The notes under the pieces are model-generated. The model searched no databases. It was not told where the DNA came from and saw only the letters and a list, made by a program, of their open reading frames with translations. DNA of 64,000 bases. Source: CAVSNH01 sp963729275. Lineage in GTDB: Bacteria > Actinomycetota > Acidimicrobiia > Acidimicrobiales > RAAP-2. The position numbers were made by a program, and so were the translations under genes. Position 1 is the stretch's first letter, and every line of letters starts with the position of its first letter. Positions 43,792-52,675 of this stretch are shown in pieces. The DNA lies in contig CAVSNH010000013.1 of assembly GCA_963729275.1 (NCBI GenBank), positions 620,001 through 684,000 of the forward strand, read 5' to 3'.

Positions 43792-45375
43792 ATGCCCCTC
43801 ACCCTCTTCAAGTCGCGCCTCGCCGCGGCCGCCGCCCCCTCCGAAGGCCGGCCGGGAACCCTCCGTGGGCTCCTCGGCCATCCTTCGGTGTTCCTCTTCG
43901 TCATCCTCACGGCCCAGCTCATGGTGGTGCTCGACGCCACCATCGTGAACGTCGCTCTGCCGAACATCCAACGCGGCCTCGGCTTTTCCGGCAGCGGCCT
44001 CTCGTGGGTGATCAACGCCTACATCCTCACCTTCGGCGGGCTCCTCCTCCTCGGTGCCCGGGCCGGGGACCTGCTCGGCCGCCGGCGCGTGTTCCTGACC
44101 GGCATCGCCATCTTCTCGATGAGCTCGCTGGTCGGTGGACTGGCCGTCAGCGGTTGGATGCTGCTCGCCGCCCGGGCTGTCCAGGGCATCGGGGCGGCGC
44201 TGGCCGCACCCTCGGCGCTGTCACTGCTCACGACTGTCTTCGCCGATGGGCCGGCACGCCTCCGCGCCATCGGGCTCTACACCACGGTGTCGGCCGCCGG
44301 CGGAGCAATGGGCCTGGTGGCCGGTGGGCTACTGACCGAGCTCGTGTCCTGGCGGTGGGTGATGTTCGTCAACGTTCCCATCGGGGTCGCCGTGTGGCTC
44401 CTGGGCCGGGTCGTGATCGTCGAGACCGAGCGGCGACGCGGACGATTCGACCTGGCGGGGGCCCTGACATCGACGTTGGGGATGGGCGGAATCGTGTTCG
44501 GTCTCATCCAGGCCGGGACGGACGGCTGGACCGCCCCGGTGACGGTGGCCAGCTTCGTCATCGGGATCTCGCTGCTCGGGCTGTTCGTCCACAACGAGAG
44601 AAAAGTGGAAGAGCCCATCCTGCCGCTGCGGTTGCTGCGAAGCGCCACTCGGTCGGTGGCCAATGCCAGTCGCGGCCTCGTCTACGCCGGCATGTACGGG
44701 ATGTTCTTCTTCATGTCGCTCTTCTTCCAGGACGTCCAGCACTACTCACCGCTGCGGGCCGGCATCGCCTTCCTGCCCCTTCCCGCCGCCGTGTTCCTGT
44801 CGTCCCAGCTGACGAGCCGCGTCCTTTCGGGCCGCCTCCCCCAGAAGGTCGTCATGATGTTGGGGATCTCGCTCGCCGCACTCAGCCTGTTGCTCGCCAC
44901 CCGGGTGCAGGCGGGAAGCCCGTACGCCCAGATCTTGGTGCCCCTCGTCTTGCTCGGGATGGGATCCGGCATCTGCTTCGTGAGCCTCACATCCGCTTCC
45001 CTGGCCGATGTGGAGCCGGCCGACGCCGGTGCGGCCTCGGGGTTGACCAACGTGGCCCAGCAACTGGGTGCGGCCCTCGGCCTCGCCGTGCTGGTCAGCG
45101 TGTTCGGGGTGACAACCCGTCATGCCCAGATCGGTGCACAGGTCAGCCCCGCCAACCTGGCCCGGGCCGATGGCCTGCTCGTCCACGGCCTGCACGAGGT
45201 GTTCGGTGCGGGCAGCGTCTTCATCATTGCCGCGCTCGTGACCGTGGCCGTGTTCATCCGACCGGCCCCCGCACGGGCGCCCACTATGGCTGTCGAAATG
45301 GAGGTGGCCGAATTGGACGAGGACCTCTCGTTGCTGACCGAGCGCCAGGACGAGGTCGTCGCCGCAGCCAGCTAG
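43792..45375 (+). CDS. MFS multidrug efflux transporter (DHA2/EmrB-QacA type)
   Basis: A proton-drug antiporter, 527 aa with about 14 hydrophobic helices. It has motif D1 LMVVLDATIVNVALPNIQ, motif A GARAGDLLGRRRVFLTG and motif C-like segment GAMGLVAGGLLTELVSWRW. The ATG at 43792 starts the true N terminus; the leader is about 45 bases from the predicted promoter. It is controlled by the divergent TetR. The substrate is unknown. Confidence 0.92.
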   Translation: MPLTLFKSRLAAAAAPSEGRPGTLRGLLGHPSVFLFVILTAQLMVVLDATIVNVALPNIQRGLGFSGSGLSWVINAYILTFGGLLLLGARAGDLLGRRRVFLTGIAIFSMSSLVGGLAVSGWMLLAARAVQGIGAALAAPSALSLLTTVFADGPARLRAIGLYTTVSAAGGAMGLVAGGLLTELVSWRWVMFVNVPIGVAVWLLGRVVIVETERRRGRFDLAGALTSTLGMGGIVFGLIQAGTDGWTAPVTVASFVIGISLLGLFVHNERKVEEPILPLRLLRSATRSVANASRGLVYAGMYGMFFFMSLFFQDVQHYSPLRAGIAFLPLPAAVFLSSQLTSRVLSGRLPQKVVMMLGISLAALSLLLATRVQAGSPYAQILVPLVLLGMGSGICFVSLTSASLADVEPADAGAASGLTNVAQQLGAALGLAVLVSVFGVTTRHAQIGAQVSPANLARADGLLVHGLHEVFGAGSVFIIAALVTVAVFIRPAPARAPTMAVEMEVAELDEDLSLLTERQDEVVAAAS

Positions 45376-45404
45376 CCCTGACGCCGACGGCCGGACCGCC
45401 CTCT

Positions 45405-45459
45405 GGTCACCAAACGTGCACGATATGTTCACCGGGCGTTCGAACTCCGGTGACGTCGG
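45405..45459 (+). promoter_or_regulatory. Five 11-bp PHO-box-like direct repeat units
   Basis: At exact 11-base intervals from 45405 (45405, 45416, 45427, 45438, 45449) the DNA reads GGTCA, GTGCA, GTTCA, GTTCG and GGTGA. The actinobacterial PHO box consists of 11-bp direct repeats beginning G(G/T)TCA, so this array is a good candidate PhoP site. It ends 60 bases before a secreted phospholipase C gene, a common target of phosphate control. PhoP binding is inferred. Confidence 0.55.
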
Positions 45460-45518
45460 ATGGGTAGGGAGCGGTCCGGACCTCTCGGCGACCACGCCAC
45501 CGAGCAAAGGACGACGGC

Positions 45519-47099
45519 ATGACGGACTCATTGGAACCCCTGGATCGGCGCGGCGCGCCGACCATGAGCCGTCGGTCGTTCTTGGCCGCCAGCACGGCGG
45601 CGGCCGGGCTCGCCGCCATTGGCTCCAATGCCGGACGGCTGATCGAAGCGGCCGCCGCCGTCGAGCCGTCGACCAGCCGTGGGATCAAGGAGATCGACCA
45701 CGTGGTGATCCTCATGCAGGAGAACCGGTCGTTCGATCACTACTTCGGCACCCTCTCCGGCACGCGCGGCTTTTCCGATGGTCGGGCGCTCAGACAACGC
45801 GTGGGCGGCGAGCGGTACCCGATCTTCGACCAGTTCGGCTACGCGCCGGGGGTCGGAGTCGATCCCACCCGGTTCCTCCAGCCGTTTCATCTCGAGAGCG
45901 ACCCTCCGACCGAGAACGGCGACACCACCAACGACATCACCCACGCCTGGGCCCCCCAGCACCAGAGTTGGGACAACGGGGCCATGGACGCCTTCGTCTC
46001 GACCCACATCGCCACGGCCAACGACGGGCCGGACAACGGCTTCGTCACCATGGGCTACTACACGCGTGACGATCTGGCCTTCTACTACGCACTGGCCGAC
46101 GCCTTCTGTATCTGTGACGGGTACCACTGCTCGGTGCTCGGCCCGACCGACCCCAACCGGGTGATGTCGATCTCCGCTTCCATCGACCCGGCCGGCGTGG
46201 CCGGCGGGCCCGTCGTGGAGACCTACAGCGATCGTGCGGAGTACTACGGCGCCTTCAGCTGGAAGACGATGCCCGAAGCCCTCACGGCCGGCGGCGTCAG
46301 CTGGAAGGTCTACAACGACCCCACCGCCCTCTTCGAGCTGAGCCCGTTCCCCTACTTCTCGCAGTACTGGGGCGCCTCGGCCCAACCCGAGCTGGTGGCC
46401 AACGCCATTACGCCAACCTATCCCACGTCCTTCGTAGCCGACGTCGCAGCCGGCACCCTGCCGTCGGTCTCCTGGATCATGTCGCCATTGGCGGAGTGCG
46501 AGCACCCGGCCGCGCCGCCCGAGTACGGGGAGTACTTCACCAGTCAGGTCCTCCAGACCCTCGTCGCCAACCCCGACGTCTGGGCAACGACAGCCCTGTT
46601 CATCACCTACGACGAGAACGGCGGTTTCTTCGACCACGTGCCGCCGCCGACCGCTCCGGAGGGCACGCCGGGCGAGTACCTCACCGTCTCGCCCCTCCCG
46701 TCGGCAGCCAGCAACATCGCCGGTCCCATCGGCCTCGGCTTCCGGGTGCCGTGCCTGGTGGTGTCGCCGTTCAGCGCCGGCGGTTGGTACTGCCCGCAGA
46801 CCTTCGACCACACCTCGCTGCTGCGGTTCATCGAGACCCGCTTCGGAGTCGAGGTCCCCAACCTGACCGCCTGGCGACGGAGCGTGACCGGCGATCTCAC
46901 TCAGGCCCTGCCCTTGGCCAACCCCAACACGTCGGTGCCGAGCCTCCCGGCCACGTCGCTCGGTGAGACATCGGTCGCCGAGCAGGCCGTCATCAATGCC
47001 CTGGCCGGCACCGAGGACGTGGGCATTCCCTATCCCCCACCGACGGTCAACTCCATGCCCGCCCAAGAGACGAGCCCAGCTCGGAAGCGGACGGGCTGA
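45519..47099 (+). CDS. Tat-exported phospholipase C / acid phosphatase-family phosphoesterase
   Basis: A 526-aa secreted phosphoesterase. A twin-arginine signal (MSRRSFLAASTAAAGLAAIG, residues 16-35) is followed by the non-haemolytic PlcC signature DHVVILMQENRSFDHYFGTL. GYYTRDDLAFYYALADAFCI, FITYDENGGFFDHVPPP and VPCLVVSPFS are further conserved catalytic-core segments. It would release phosphate from phospholipids or phosphoesters outside the cell. The ATG follows AAAGGACG. PHO-box-like repeats upstream suggest induction by phosphate starvation. It sits between two TetR-MFS modules. Confidence 0.9.
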   Translation: MTDSLEPLDRRGAPTMSRRSFLAASTAAAGLAAIGSNAGRLIEAAAAVEPSTSRGIKEIDHVVILMQENRSFDHYFGTLSGTRGFSDGRALRQRVGGERYPIFDQFGYAPGVGVDPTRFLQPFHLESDPPTENGDTTNDITHAWAPQHQSWDNGAMDAFVSTHIATANDGPDNGFVTMGYYTRDDLAFYYALADAFCICDGYHCSVLGPTDPNRVMSISASIDPAGVAGGPVVETYSDRAEYYGAFSWKTMPEALTAGGVSWKVYNDPTALFELSPFPYFSQYWGASAQPELVANAITPTYPTSFVADVAAGTLPSVSWIMSPLAECEHPAAPPEYGEYFTSQVLQTLVANPDVWATTALFITYDENGGFFDHVPPPTAPEGTPGEYLTVSPLPSAASNIAGPIGLGFRVPCLVVSPFSAGGWYCPQTFDHTSLLRFIETRFGVEVPNLTAWRRSVTGDLTQALPLANPNTSVPSLPATSLGETSVAEQAVINALAGTEDVGIPYPPPTVNSMPAQETSPARKRTG

Positions 47100-47128
47100 G
47101 GGCTGAGGGCTGAGGACTGAGGACTGAG
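47094..47128. repeat. Five-unit heptanucleotide tandem repeat
   Basis: Three perfect copies of GGCTGAG are followed by two of GACTGAG. The first unit contains the TGA stop (47097-47099) of the phospholipase gene, so changes in unit number would not alter the protein. Confidence 0.8.
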
Positions 47129-47205
47129 CCTGCCTGCGACAAACGGACGGCGGGGAGTGAGGGCGGCCCGTCGATGGCGGGCCTATTCGATGGACGAGAC
47201 GACGG

Positions 47206-47844
47206 CTACCCGTCGTGGCGACGGAGCCCGTCGAAGACGACGTTCGTCATCCGTTTCTGTGCCGCGCCGTCCAGACCATGCTGCTGCGCAGCCATGCAGG
47301 AGCCGATGATGAGACCGAACAGCTCGGAGCCGGAGATGTCGCCTCGGATGGCGCCGGCCTTCTGGGCCCGGTCGATCAGCTTCTGCACGTTGTCCTGCAG
47401 TTCGTCCATCACGTCGCCGCCCACCCCGGCCACCTCGGCCTTGATGTCGACACCGGCCTCGGCCAGGGCATCGGTCAGATCACGCTTGCCGGCGATCTGT
47501 TCGGCCAGGAGTTCGGCGAAGCCGAAGAAAGCCGCACCGGGATCGGAAGCCTCGAGAAGCGACATCGACTCGTCGCGCAGCTGTTCTATGCGAGTGGCGA
47601 CGACAGCGACGAACAACGCCTCTTTGGTCGGGAAGTGACGGTAGAGGGTCCCGACGCCGACGCCAGCCCGCTGGGCAACGTCGTCGATGGGGACCGAGAC
47701 ACCCCGCTCGGCGAAGACCTCCTCGGCGGCGGCGAGCAGCCGGGCTCGGTTCTTGCGGGCGTCGGCCCGTAGGGGACGACAGCCGCCCTCTGTCCCCTCC
47801 TCCACCGAGGCCTGAACCTCCTGGCTCCTCGACACGACTGCCAT
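47206..47844 (-). CDS. TetR-family repressor of the second MFS gene
   Basis: A 212-aa repressor with the HTH at about residues 28-75: KNRARLLAAAEEVFAERGVS, then DDVAQRAGVGVGTLYRHFPT. Its DNA-reading segment is nearly the same as in the TetR at 43060, while the ligand domain has diverged. The ATG at 47844 follows a G-rich GGGGAGGCGGGGAGGA run. It is divergent from an MFS exporter with matching operators between the two. Confidence 0.92.
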   Translation of the reverse strand: MAVVSRSQEVQASVEEGTEGGCRPLRADARKNRARLLAAAEEVFAERGVSVPIDDVAQRAGVGVGTLYRHFPTKEALFVAVVATRIEQLRDESMSLLEASDPGAAFFGFAELLAEQIAGKRDLTDALAEAGVDIKAEVAGVGGDVMDELQDNVQKLIDRAQKAGAIRGDISGSELFGLIIGSCMAAQQHGLDGAAQKRMTNVVFDGLRRHDG

Positions 47845-47893
47845 TCCTCCCCGCCTCCCCCGCCACCGGCCGCCATCGGCGACGGCACACCGG

Positions 47894-47945
47894 TTGACAA
47901 CCGGAACGAGCGTTCCGTATAGTCTCAACCGGAGGAGACGTTCCG
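47894..47945 (+). promoter_or_regulatory. Second MFS promoter with operator inside the -35/-10 spacer
   Basis: TTGACA (47894-47899) is a consensus -35 and TATAGT (47918-47923) a near-consensus -10, 18 bases apart. The perfect palindrome CGGAACG-AG-CGTTCCG (47902-47917) sits between them. A second, imperfect site CGGAGGA-GA-CGTTCCG (47930-47945) begins at the predicted transcription start. The layout is the same as at 43711. Confidence 0.85.
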
Positions 47946-48006
47946 ATTGTATGCCCCCCGAGGGGCCTTGCGCCACGGTCCGATCCCTGCCCCGAGAGGA
48001 GTGCCC

Positions 48007-49539
48007 ATGACCATGACCCTGGAAAGCGCCGCAGCCGAGGCCGACGCCGGGCCCGACCCGAAGCGGTTCCGGGCCCTCTTCTTCCTGGCCCTGGCCCAGC
48101 TCATGGTGGTGCTCGATGCGTCGGTGGTCATCGTGGCCCTGCCCTCGGCCCAGCGGGCGCTGCACATCTCCATCGCCGACCGCCAGTGGGTGGTGACCGC
48201 CTACACGCTGGCCTTTGGGAGCCTGCTGCTGCTCGGGGGTCGGATCGCCGACTACATGGGGCGCCGCCGGATGTTCATCGTCGGCCTCATCGGCTTCGCT
48301 GCCGCCTCGGCGCTGGGTGGTCTCGCACAGGACTCGGCCATGCTCTTCGGTGCCCGGGCCTTACAGGGTGCTTTTGCCGCCATCATGGCGCCGGCGGCAC
48401 TCTCGCTTTTGACCACGACCTTCGTCGAGCCCAAAGAACGGGCCCGCGCCTTCGGCGTCTACGGGGGCATCGCCGGGGGTGGGGCCGCCATCGGGCTCAT
48501 CCTCGGAGGGACGCTGACCCAGCTGGCGTCATGGCGTTGGACGCTCTTGATCAACGTGCCCATCGCCCTCCTGGCGGTCATCGGCGCCGTTCGCGTCCTG
48601 CGCGAGAGCCGGGCCCCGGTCCGCGGCCGCTACGACATCATCGGCACCGTGGCTGCCACCGCCGGGCTGTTCGTGTTGGTCTACGGATTCACCACGGCCG
48701 ACACCCACGGCTGGACGGCGCCGCTCACGATCTCCTTGCTCGTCGGCGCGGTGATCCTCCTCAGCGGCTTCGTGGTCCGGGAACGCCATACCCGTCACCC
48801 GCTCCTCCCGTTACGGGTCGTCCTCGATCGCAATCGCGGTGGTTCCTACCTTGCCGCGCTCCTGGTCGGCAGTGCCATGTTGGGGACGTTCCTCTTCCTC
48901 ACCTACTTCTTCCAAGGGACGCTCGGTTACTCGGCCCTGCGCACCGGCTTCGCCTTCCTGCCCTTCTCCGGCGGCATCATCGTCGGTGCCGCCATCTCGA
49001 GCCGATTCCTCCCCCGTGTGGGGCCGCGGGCCCTCATGGTCACGGGATTGCTCATGGGCATGGGCGGGCTGATCTGGTTCACCCAGCTCACCCCGGCCAG
49101 CTCCTACCTCGCCCATGTGGTGGGGGCCGAAATCCTCACCAGCCTGGGCATGGGGATGGCGTTCGTTCCCATGAGCAGCTCCGCCCTCATCGGCGTGGAC
49201 CCGTCCGACGCCGGTGTGGCCAGCGCCCTCGTGAACACCACTCAGCAGGTCGGCAGCTCCCTCGGCACCGCGCTGCTCAACACCTTGGCGGCCACGGCCA
49301 CGGCCACGTACCTGGCCGCCCACTTCGGTACATCGGGAGCGGCCCGGGCGGCGGCCGTCCACGGCTACACGACCGGGTTCACCCTGAGCGCCGTGTTGTT
49401 GGGGCTGGCCGCCTTGGCCACGGCCGTCCTGGTACGGGCGTCACGTTCCGAAGTCGAGTCGGTGCCCGAGGGGGCGGCGCTCATCGAGGTCGAGGCCCTG
49501 CCGGTCGACCTCATCGCCCTCGAACCAGAGGTCGCCTGA
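48007..49539 (+). CDS. MFS multidrug efflux transporter (DHA2 type)
   Basis: A 510-aa, roughly 14-helix antiporter. It has LMVVLDASVVIVALPSAQ, motif A GGRIADYMGRRRMFIVG and GAAIGLILGGTLTQLASWRW. The ATG at 48007 follows GAGAGGAG by seven bases, giving a leader of about 77 bases. It is paralogous in layout to the exporter at 43792 and controlled by its own TetR. Its 3' end is convergent with a small minus-strand gene (7-base gap). Confidence 0.92.
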   Translation: MTMTLESAAAEADAGPDPKRFRALFFLALAQLMVVLDASVVIVALPSAQRALHISIADRQWVVTAYTLAFGSLLLLGGRIADYMGRRRMFIVGLIGFAAASALGGLAQDSAMLFGARALQGAFAAIMAPAALSLLTTTFVEPKERARAFGVYGGIAGGGAAIGLILGGTLTQLASWRWTLLINVPIALLAVIGAVRVLRESRAPVRGRYDIIGTVAATAGLFVLVYGFTTADTHGWTAPLTISLLVGAVILLSGFVVRERHTRHPLLPLRVVLDRNRGGSYLAALLVGSAMLGTFLFLTYFFQGTLGYSALRTGFAFLPFSGGIIVGAAISSRFLPRVGPRALMVTGLLMGMGGLIWFTQLTPASSYLAHVVGAEILTSLGMGMAFVPMSSSALIGVDPSDAGVASALVNTTQQVGSSLGTALLNTLAATATATYLAAHFGTSGAARAAAVHGYTTGFTLSAVLLGLAALATAVLVRASRSEVESVPEGAALIEVEALPVDLIALEPEVA

Positions 49540-49546
49540 CCCCGGT

Positions 49547-49975
49547 TCAGCCCCTGAGGGCCTGGCGATGCCCGGCCAGGTCCTCGGCAATGCCGGCCAG
49601 CACCGAGCGGGCACCGTCGTCCGTCTGCTCCGAAGCGGCCAGGGTCAGATGGTCGGCCAACCGATCCAGGTGCTCGAGGAGGACGCGGCGCACCTCGTCG
49701 TCGGGGGTCGGGCCGGGGAAGAGGTTCAGAGGCGTGCGACCGGCCGCGCTCGGCATGCGGCCCAGAGGTGACGCCCCGAGCTCCTCGTCCTCGTCCATGA
49801 GGAGCTTGGCCCACTTCCGCAGGTTGTCGACGAGCCGATCCAGTTCGTCGTGCAACTCGTGGTTGTCGGAGATCTTGCGGAAGGCCTGCTTCACGTCGGC
49901 CACGACGTCGACCACCTCGCTCAAGACGTCGGTGAGAGCCGCAGTGGGGTCGTGCGAACCCGATGCTGGAGTCAA
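49547..49975 (-). CDS. Uncharacterised helical protein
   Basis: 142 aa, strongly acidic and predicted almost all helical (VDVVADVKQAFRKISDNHEL, DRLVDNLRKWAKLLMDEDEE, VLLEHLDRLADHLTLAASEQ). No signal peptide or membrane segment and no family recognised. It begins 12 bases after the CNB-reductase gene and is probably co-transcribed. A bundle or coiled-coil partner of that enzyme is conceivable but unsupported. Confidence 0.6.
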   Translation of the reverse strand: MTPASGSHDPTAALTDVLSEVVDVVADVKQAFRKISDNHELHDELDRLVDNLRKWAKLLMDEDEELGASPLGRMPSAAGRTPLNLFPGPTPDDEVRRVLLEHLDRLADHLTLAASEQTDDGARSVLAGIAEDLAGHRQALRG

Positions 49976-49987
49976 CGGACCTGCCGA

Positions 49988-51628
49988 TCAGTGGGCGAAG
50001 GCGAGGTGTTGGTGGACGGAACTTATGCAGGCCGAACCCTCGCCGACGGCGGCCGCCACCCGCTTGGTGGAGCCCGAGCGAACGTCACCGGCGGCGAAGA
50101 GGCCCGGCTGGCTGGTCTCGAAAGGCAGTGGAGTTCGGCCCAGCGCCTCCCACCGGTCGTCGAGGTGCTCGGACCGCAGGGATCGGTCGGTGACCACGAA
50201 GCCGCGCTCGTCGAGCACCGCGCATCCGGACACCCATTGCGAAGCCGGGTCGGCGCCGATGAAGGAGAACAGGGCAGCGCAACGGACCGTCGTGTCCCCG
50301 TCGGCACCGGCAATGTGGACGGTGGAGAGCGACCCGTCGCCGTCGAGGCCGACGATCTCCGATTTCGTCCGCACCTCGACCTGCGGGTGCGCCTCGATCC
50401 GATCGACGAGGTAGCGAGACATGCTGGCGCCGAGGTCGGGCCCGCGGATGACAATGGTGACCGGGCTACCGCTATCAGCCAGGAACATGGCCGCCTGGCC
50501 GGCCGAGTTGCCTCCACCGACGATGACCACCGGGGCCGCCGAGCAGAGACGGGCCTCGATCTCCGTCGCCGCGTAGTAGACGCCCTTGCCTTCGAACTCC
50601 CCGAGGCGAGCGACGTCGAGCCGGCGGTACCGGGCGCCACTGGTGATGACGACCGCCCGACCGGCCACCACGGATCCGTCGGAGAGGGCGACGATGAGAT
50701 GGCCCGCCTCCTCGCGCAGTGATTTGGCCTCGCACGGGTTGGAGAGGCGAGCGCCGAACTTCTCGGCCTGGATCTCGGCCCTCTGGGTGAGGTCGGCGCC
50801 CGAGATCCCGATCGGGAAACCCAGGTAATTGTCGATCCGCGTGCTCGACCCGGCCTGCCCACCAACGCTGAACTTCTCGACGGTCAGCGTCGTCAGCCCC
50901 TCGGATGCCCCGTAGACGGCGGCAGCCAAACCGGCCGGGCCGCCTCCCACGACGACGAGGTCGAAGCAGCGCCCGGGAAGGCTCTCCACCGTGAGCCCGA
51001 GGTACTCGGCCAAGGTGCCGAGGGTGGGGTGGCGCAGGACGGTACCGGAGACGATGACGACGGGCAGCTCGCTCGGGTCGATCCCGAACTCGCGAAGGAC
51101 GACGTCCACGTCGGCATCACGATCGGGGTCGAGCCATTCGCTCGGGATGCGGCTCCTGGCCAGGAACTCCCGAACCCGGAGCGACTCGGGAGAGAAGCCC
51201 GAGCCGATGATGCGGATGGAGGAGGCCGCCCCGGTCATCAGGATGGCCCGCCGAGCCATGAAGGCGGCGAGGATGACGTCGCCCAGGCCGGGCCGGGTGG
51301 AAATGATCCCCCGTAGGTCGTCCCTCGGTACGACCAGGACCTCGCCGGGCTCGACCACACGGGCGGAGACGAACACCCGTAGCCCGGTCAGGAGGTTGAG
51401 CTCGCCCAGAAAGCGCCCGGGACCGTGGCGGGCGATGACCCTTTCCGTGCCGCCGGACGTGCTCACTGCCTCGACCGCGCCCGAGACGACGACGAAGAAG
51501 TCGTAGGTGACGTCGCCCTCTCGGTAGAGGTACTCGCCCTTGGCGATGGGACGCCGGGTCCCGAGCTCGGCGATGGCCGCCATGTCGGCCGCAGAGAGGG
51601 TTGGGAACGCTACAGCGTCGTCGGCCAT
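49988..51628 (-). CDS. Cyclic nucleotide-binding domain fused to thioredoxin-reductase-like flavoprotein
   Basis: 546 aa in three parts. Residues 1-120 are a CNB/Crp-type sensor (GEYLYREGDVTYDFFVVVSG, FLGELNLLTG). Residues about 125-205 form a glutaredoxin-like domain lacking CxxC (LRVREFLARSRIPSEWLDPD). The C-terminal part is thioredoxin-reductase-like: FAD motif VVVGGGPAGLAAAVYGASEG, NAD motif VVIVGGGNSAGQAAMFLADS and closing GLFAAGDVRSGSTKRVAAAV. The active-site CxxC of true thioredoxin reductases is missing. The ATG at 51628 follows AAGGAAGGGG. Its role may be ligand-gated NAD(P)H oxidation or signalling. Confidence 0.87.
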   Translation of the reverse strand: MADDAVAFPTLSAADMAAIAELGTRRPIAKGEYLYREGDVTYDFFVVVSGAVEAVSTSGGTERVIARHGPGRFLGELNLLTGLRVFVSARVVEPGEVLVVPRDDLRGIISTRPGLGDVILAAFMARRAILMTGAASSIRIIGSGFSPESLRVREFLARSRIPSEWLDPDRDADVDVVLREFGIDPSELPVVIVSGTVLRHPTLGTLAEYLGLTVESLPGRCFDLVVVGGGPAGLAAAVYGASEGLTTLTVEKFSVGGQAGSSTRIDNYLGFPIGISGADLTQRAEIQAEKFGARLSNPCEAKSLREEAGHLIVALSDGSVVAGRAVVITSGARYRRLDVARLGEFEGKGVYYAATEIEARLCSAAPVVIVGGGNSAGQAAMFLADSGSPVTIVIRGPDLGASMSRYLVDRIEAHPQVEVRTKSEIVGLDGDGSLSTVHIAGADGDTTVRCAALFSFIGADPASQWVSGCAVLDERGFVVTDRSLRSEHLDDRWEALGRTPLPFETSQPGLFAAGDVRSGSTKRVAAAVGEGSACISSVHQHLAFAH

Positions 51629-51716
51629 CGGCGAATCCCCTTCCTTGTGCTTGTGACACCCTATGCGTTGCCTGATCGGCCCGAGCCGGCCGGCGCCGAA
51701 AGAGAAGGAGCACCAG

Positions 51717-52571
51717 ATGGCGAGTCCGATCGACGCATCCGGCACGTTCCGGCTCGGGTCTCTCGAGGTCCGCCGCCTCGGCTACGGCGCCATGCAGCTG
51801 ACCGGGCCCGGCATCTGGGGCCCGCCGGCCGACCCCGACGAAGCCCGCAACGTCCTCCGGCGGGCGGCCGAACTCGGCGTCGACTTCATCGACACCGCCG
51901 ACTCCTACGGCCCCTACATTTCCGAAGAGCTGATCCGCGAAACCCTCCACCCTTATCGGGGCATCACCGTGGCCACCAAGGCCGGGCTGGTGCGGACCGG
52001 GCCTGGCCGCTGGCATCCCCTGGGCCGGCCCGAGTACCTACGCCAGGAGTGCGAGATGAGCCTGCGCCGCCTCGGCACAGAGCAGATCGACCTGTTCCAG
52101 CTCCACCGCATCGACCCAGAGGTGCCGGCCGACGAGCAGTTCGGGCTCCTGGCCGAGCTCCGCCGTGAAGGCAAGGTCGCCGAGGTGGGCCTCTCGGAGG
52201 TGTCGATCGGCGACATCGAGGCGGCCAGAGCCATCGTTCCGTTGGTGAGCGTGCAAAACCTCTACAACCTGTCGAACCGAGGGGCGGAGGGCGTGCTCGA
52301 GCACTGCCAGGCGCACGGCATCGGCTTCATCCCCTGGTTCCCAATAGCCAGCGGCAAGCTGGCGAACAAGGGCGGCCCGCTGCGGCGGGTGGCCGCCACC
52401 CTGGGAGCGAGCCCGGCCCAGGTGGCACTGGCCTGGCTGCTGCACAAGTCACCGGTCATGCTTCCCATCCCCGGCACCTCGACACGGTCACACCTCGAAG
52501 AGAACTGCGCGGCGGCCGAGTTGGAGCTGGACGACTTGCAGATGGCACTGCTCGACGGCGCGGTGGCATAG
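51717..52571 (+). CDS. Aldo/keto reductase
   Basis: A 284-aa NADPH-dependent oxidoreductase with a TIM barrel. The catalytic tetrad is visible: D and Y in FIDTADSYGPYISEEL, K in ITVATKAGLV and H in DLFQLHRIDPEVP. LPIPGTSTRSHLEENCAA binds the NADPH phosphate. The ATG at 51717 follows GAAGGAG. It is divergent from the CNB-reductase gene (88 bases between starts). The substrate is unknown. Confidence 0.92.
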   Translation: MASPIDASGTFRLGSLEVRRLGYGAMQLTGPGIWGPPADPDEARNVLRRAAELGVDFIDTADSYGPYISEELIRETLHPYRGITVATKAGLVRTGPGRWHPLGRPEYLRQECEMSLRRLGTEQIDLFQLHRIDPEVPADEQFGLLAELRREGKVAEVGLSEVSIGDIEAARAIVPLVSVQNLYNLSNRGAEGVLEHCQAHGIGFIPWFPIASGKLANKGGPLRRVAATLGASPAQVALAWLLHKSPVMLPIPGTSTRSHLEENCAAAELELDDLQMALLDGAVA

Positions 52572-52675
52572 AGGCGCGGAGGCGTCGGCATGGCACGAAC
52601 GTGGAGTGCAGATGCCGCCAGGTCGTCCTCGCTACTCTCGCCGGTGGCGACGGTCGCCAGCGAAGGAGGCAGCAG

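Noticed and set aside
44004..45467. 487-codon frame inside the first MFS gene
   Set aside because: Same strand, different frame; low-complexity Arg/Gly/Pro translation; the MFS frame has all transporter motifs.
45528..47066. 512-codon open frame opposite the phospholipase C gene
   Set aside because: It mirrors the PlcC codons, has no recognisable domain, and its partner strand carries a Tat signal and catalytic motifs. It is a GC-rich shadow.
47094..47128. Possible CRISPR or transposon end repeat
   Set aside because: Simple heptamer repeat without spacers, inverted ends or a transposase.
48186..50414. 742-codon plus-strand frame across the MFS, small helical and reductase genes
   Set aside because: Arg/Pro/His-rich translation without motifs; it spans three better-supported genes on both strands.
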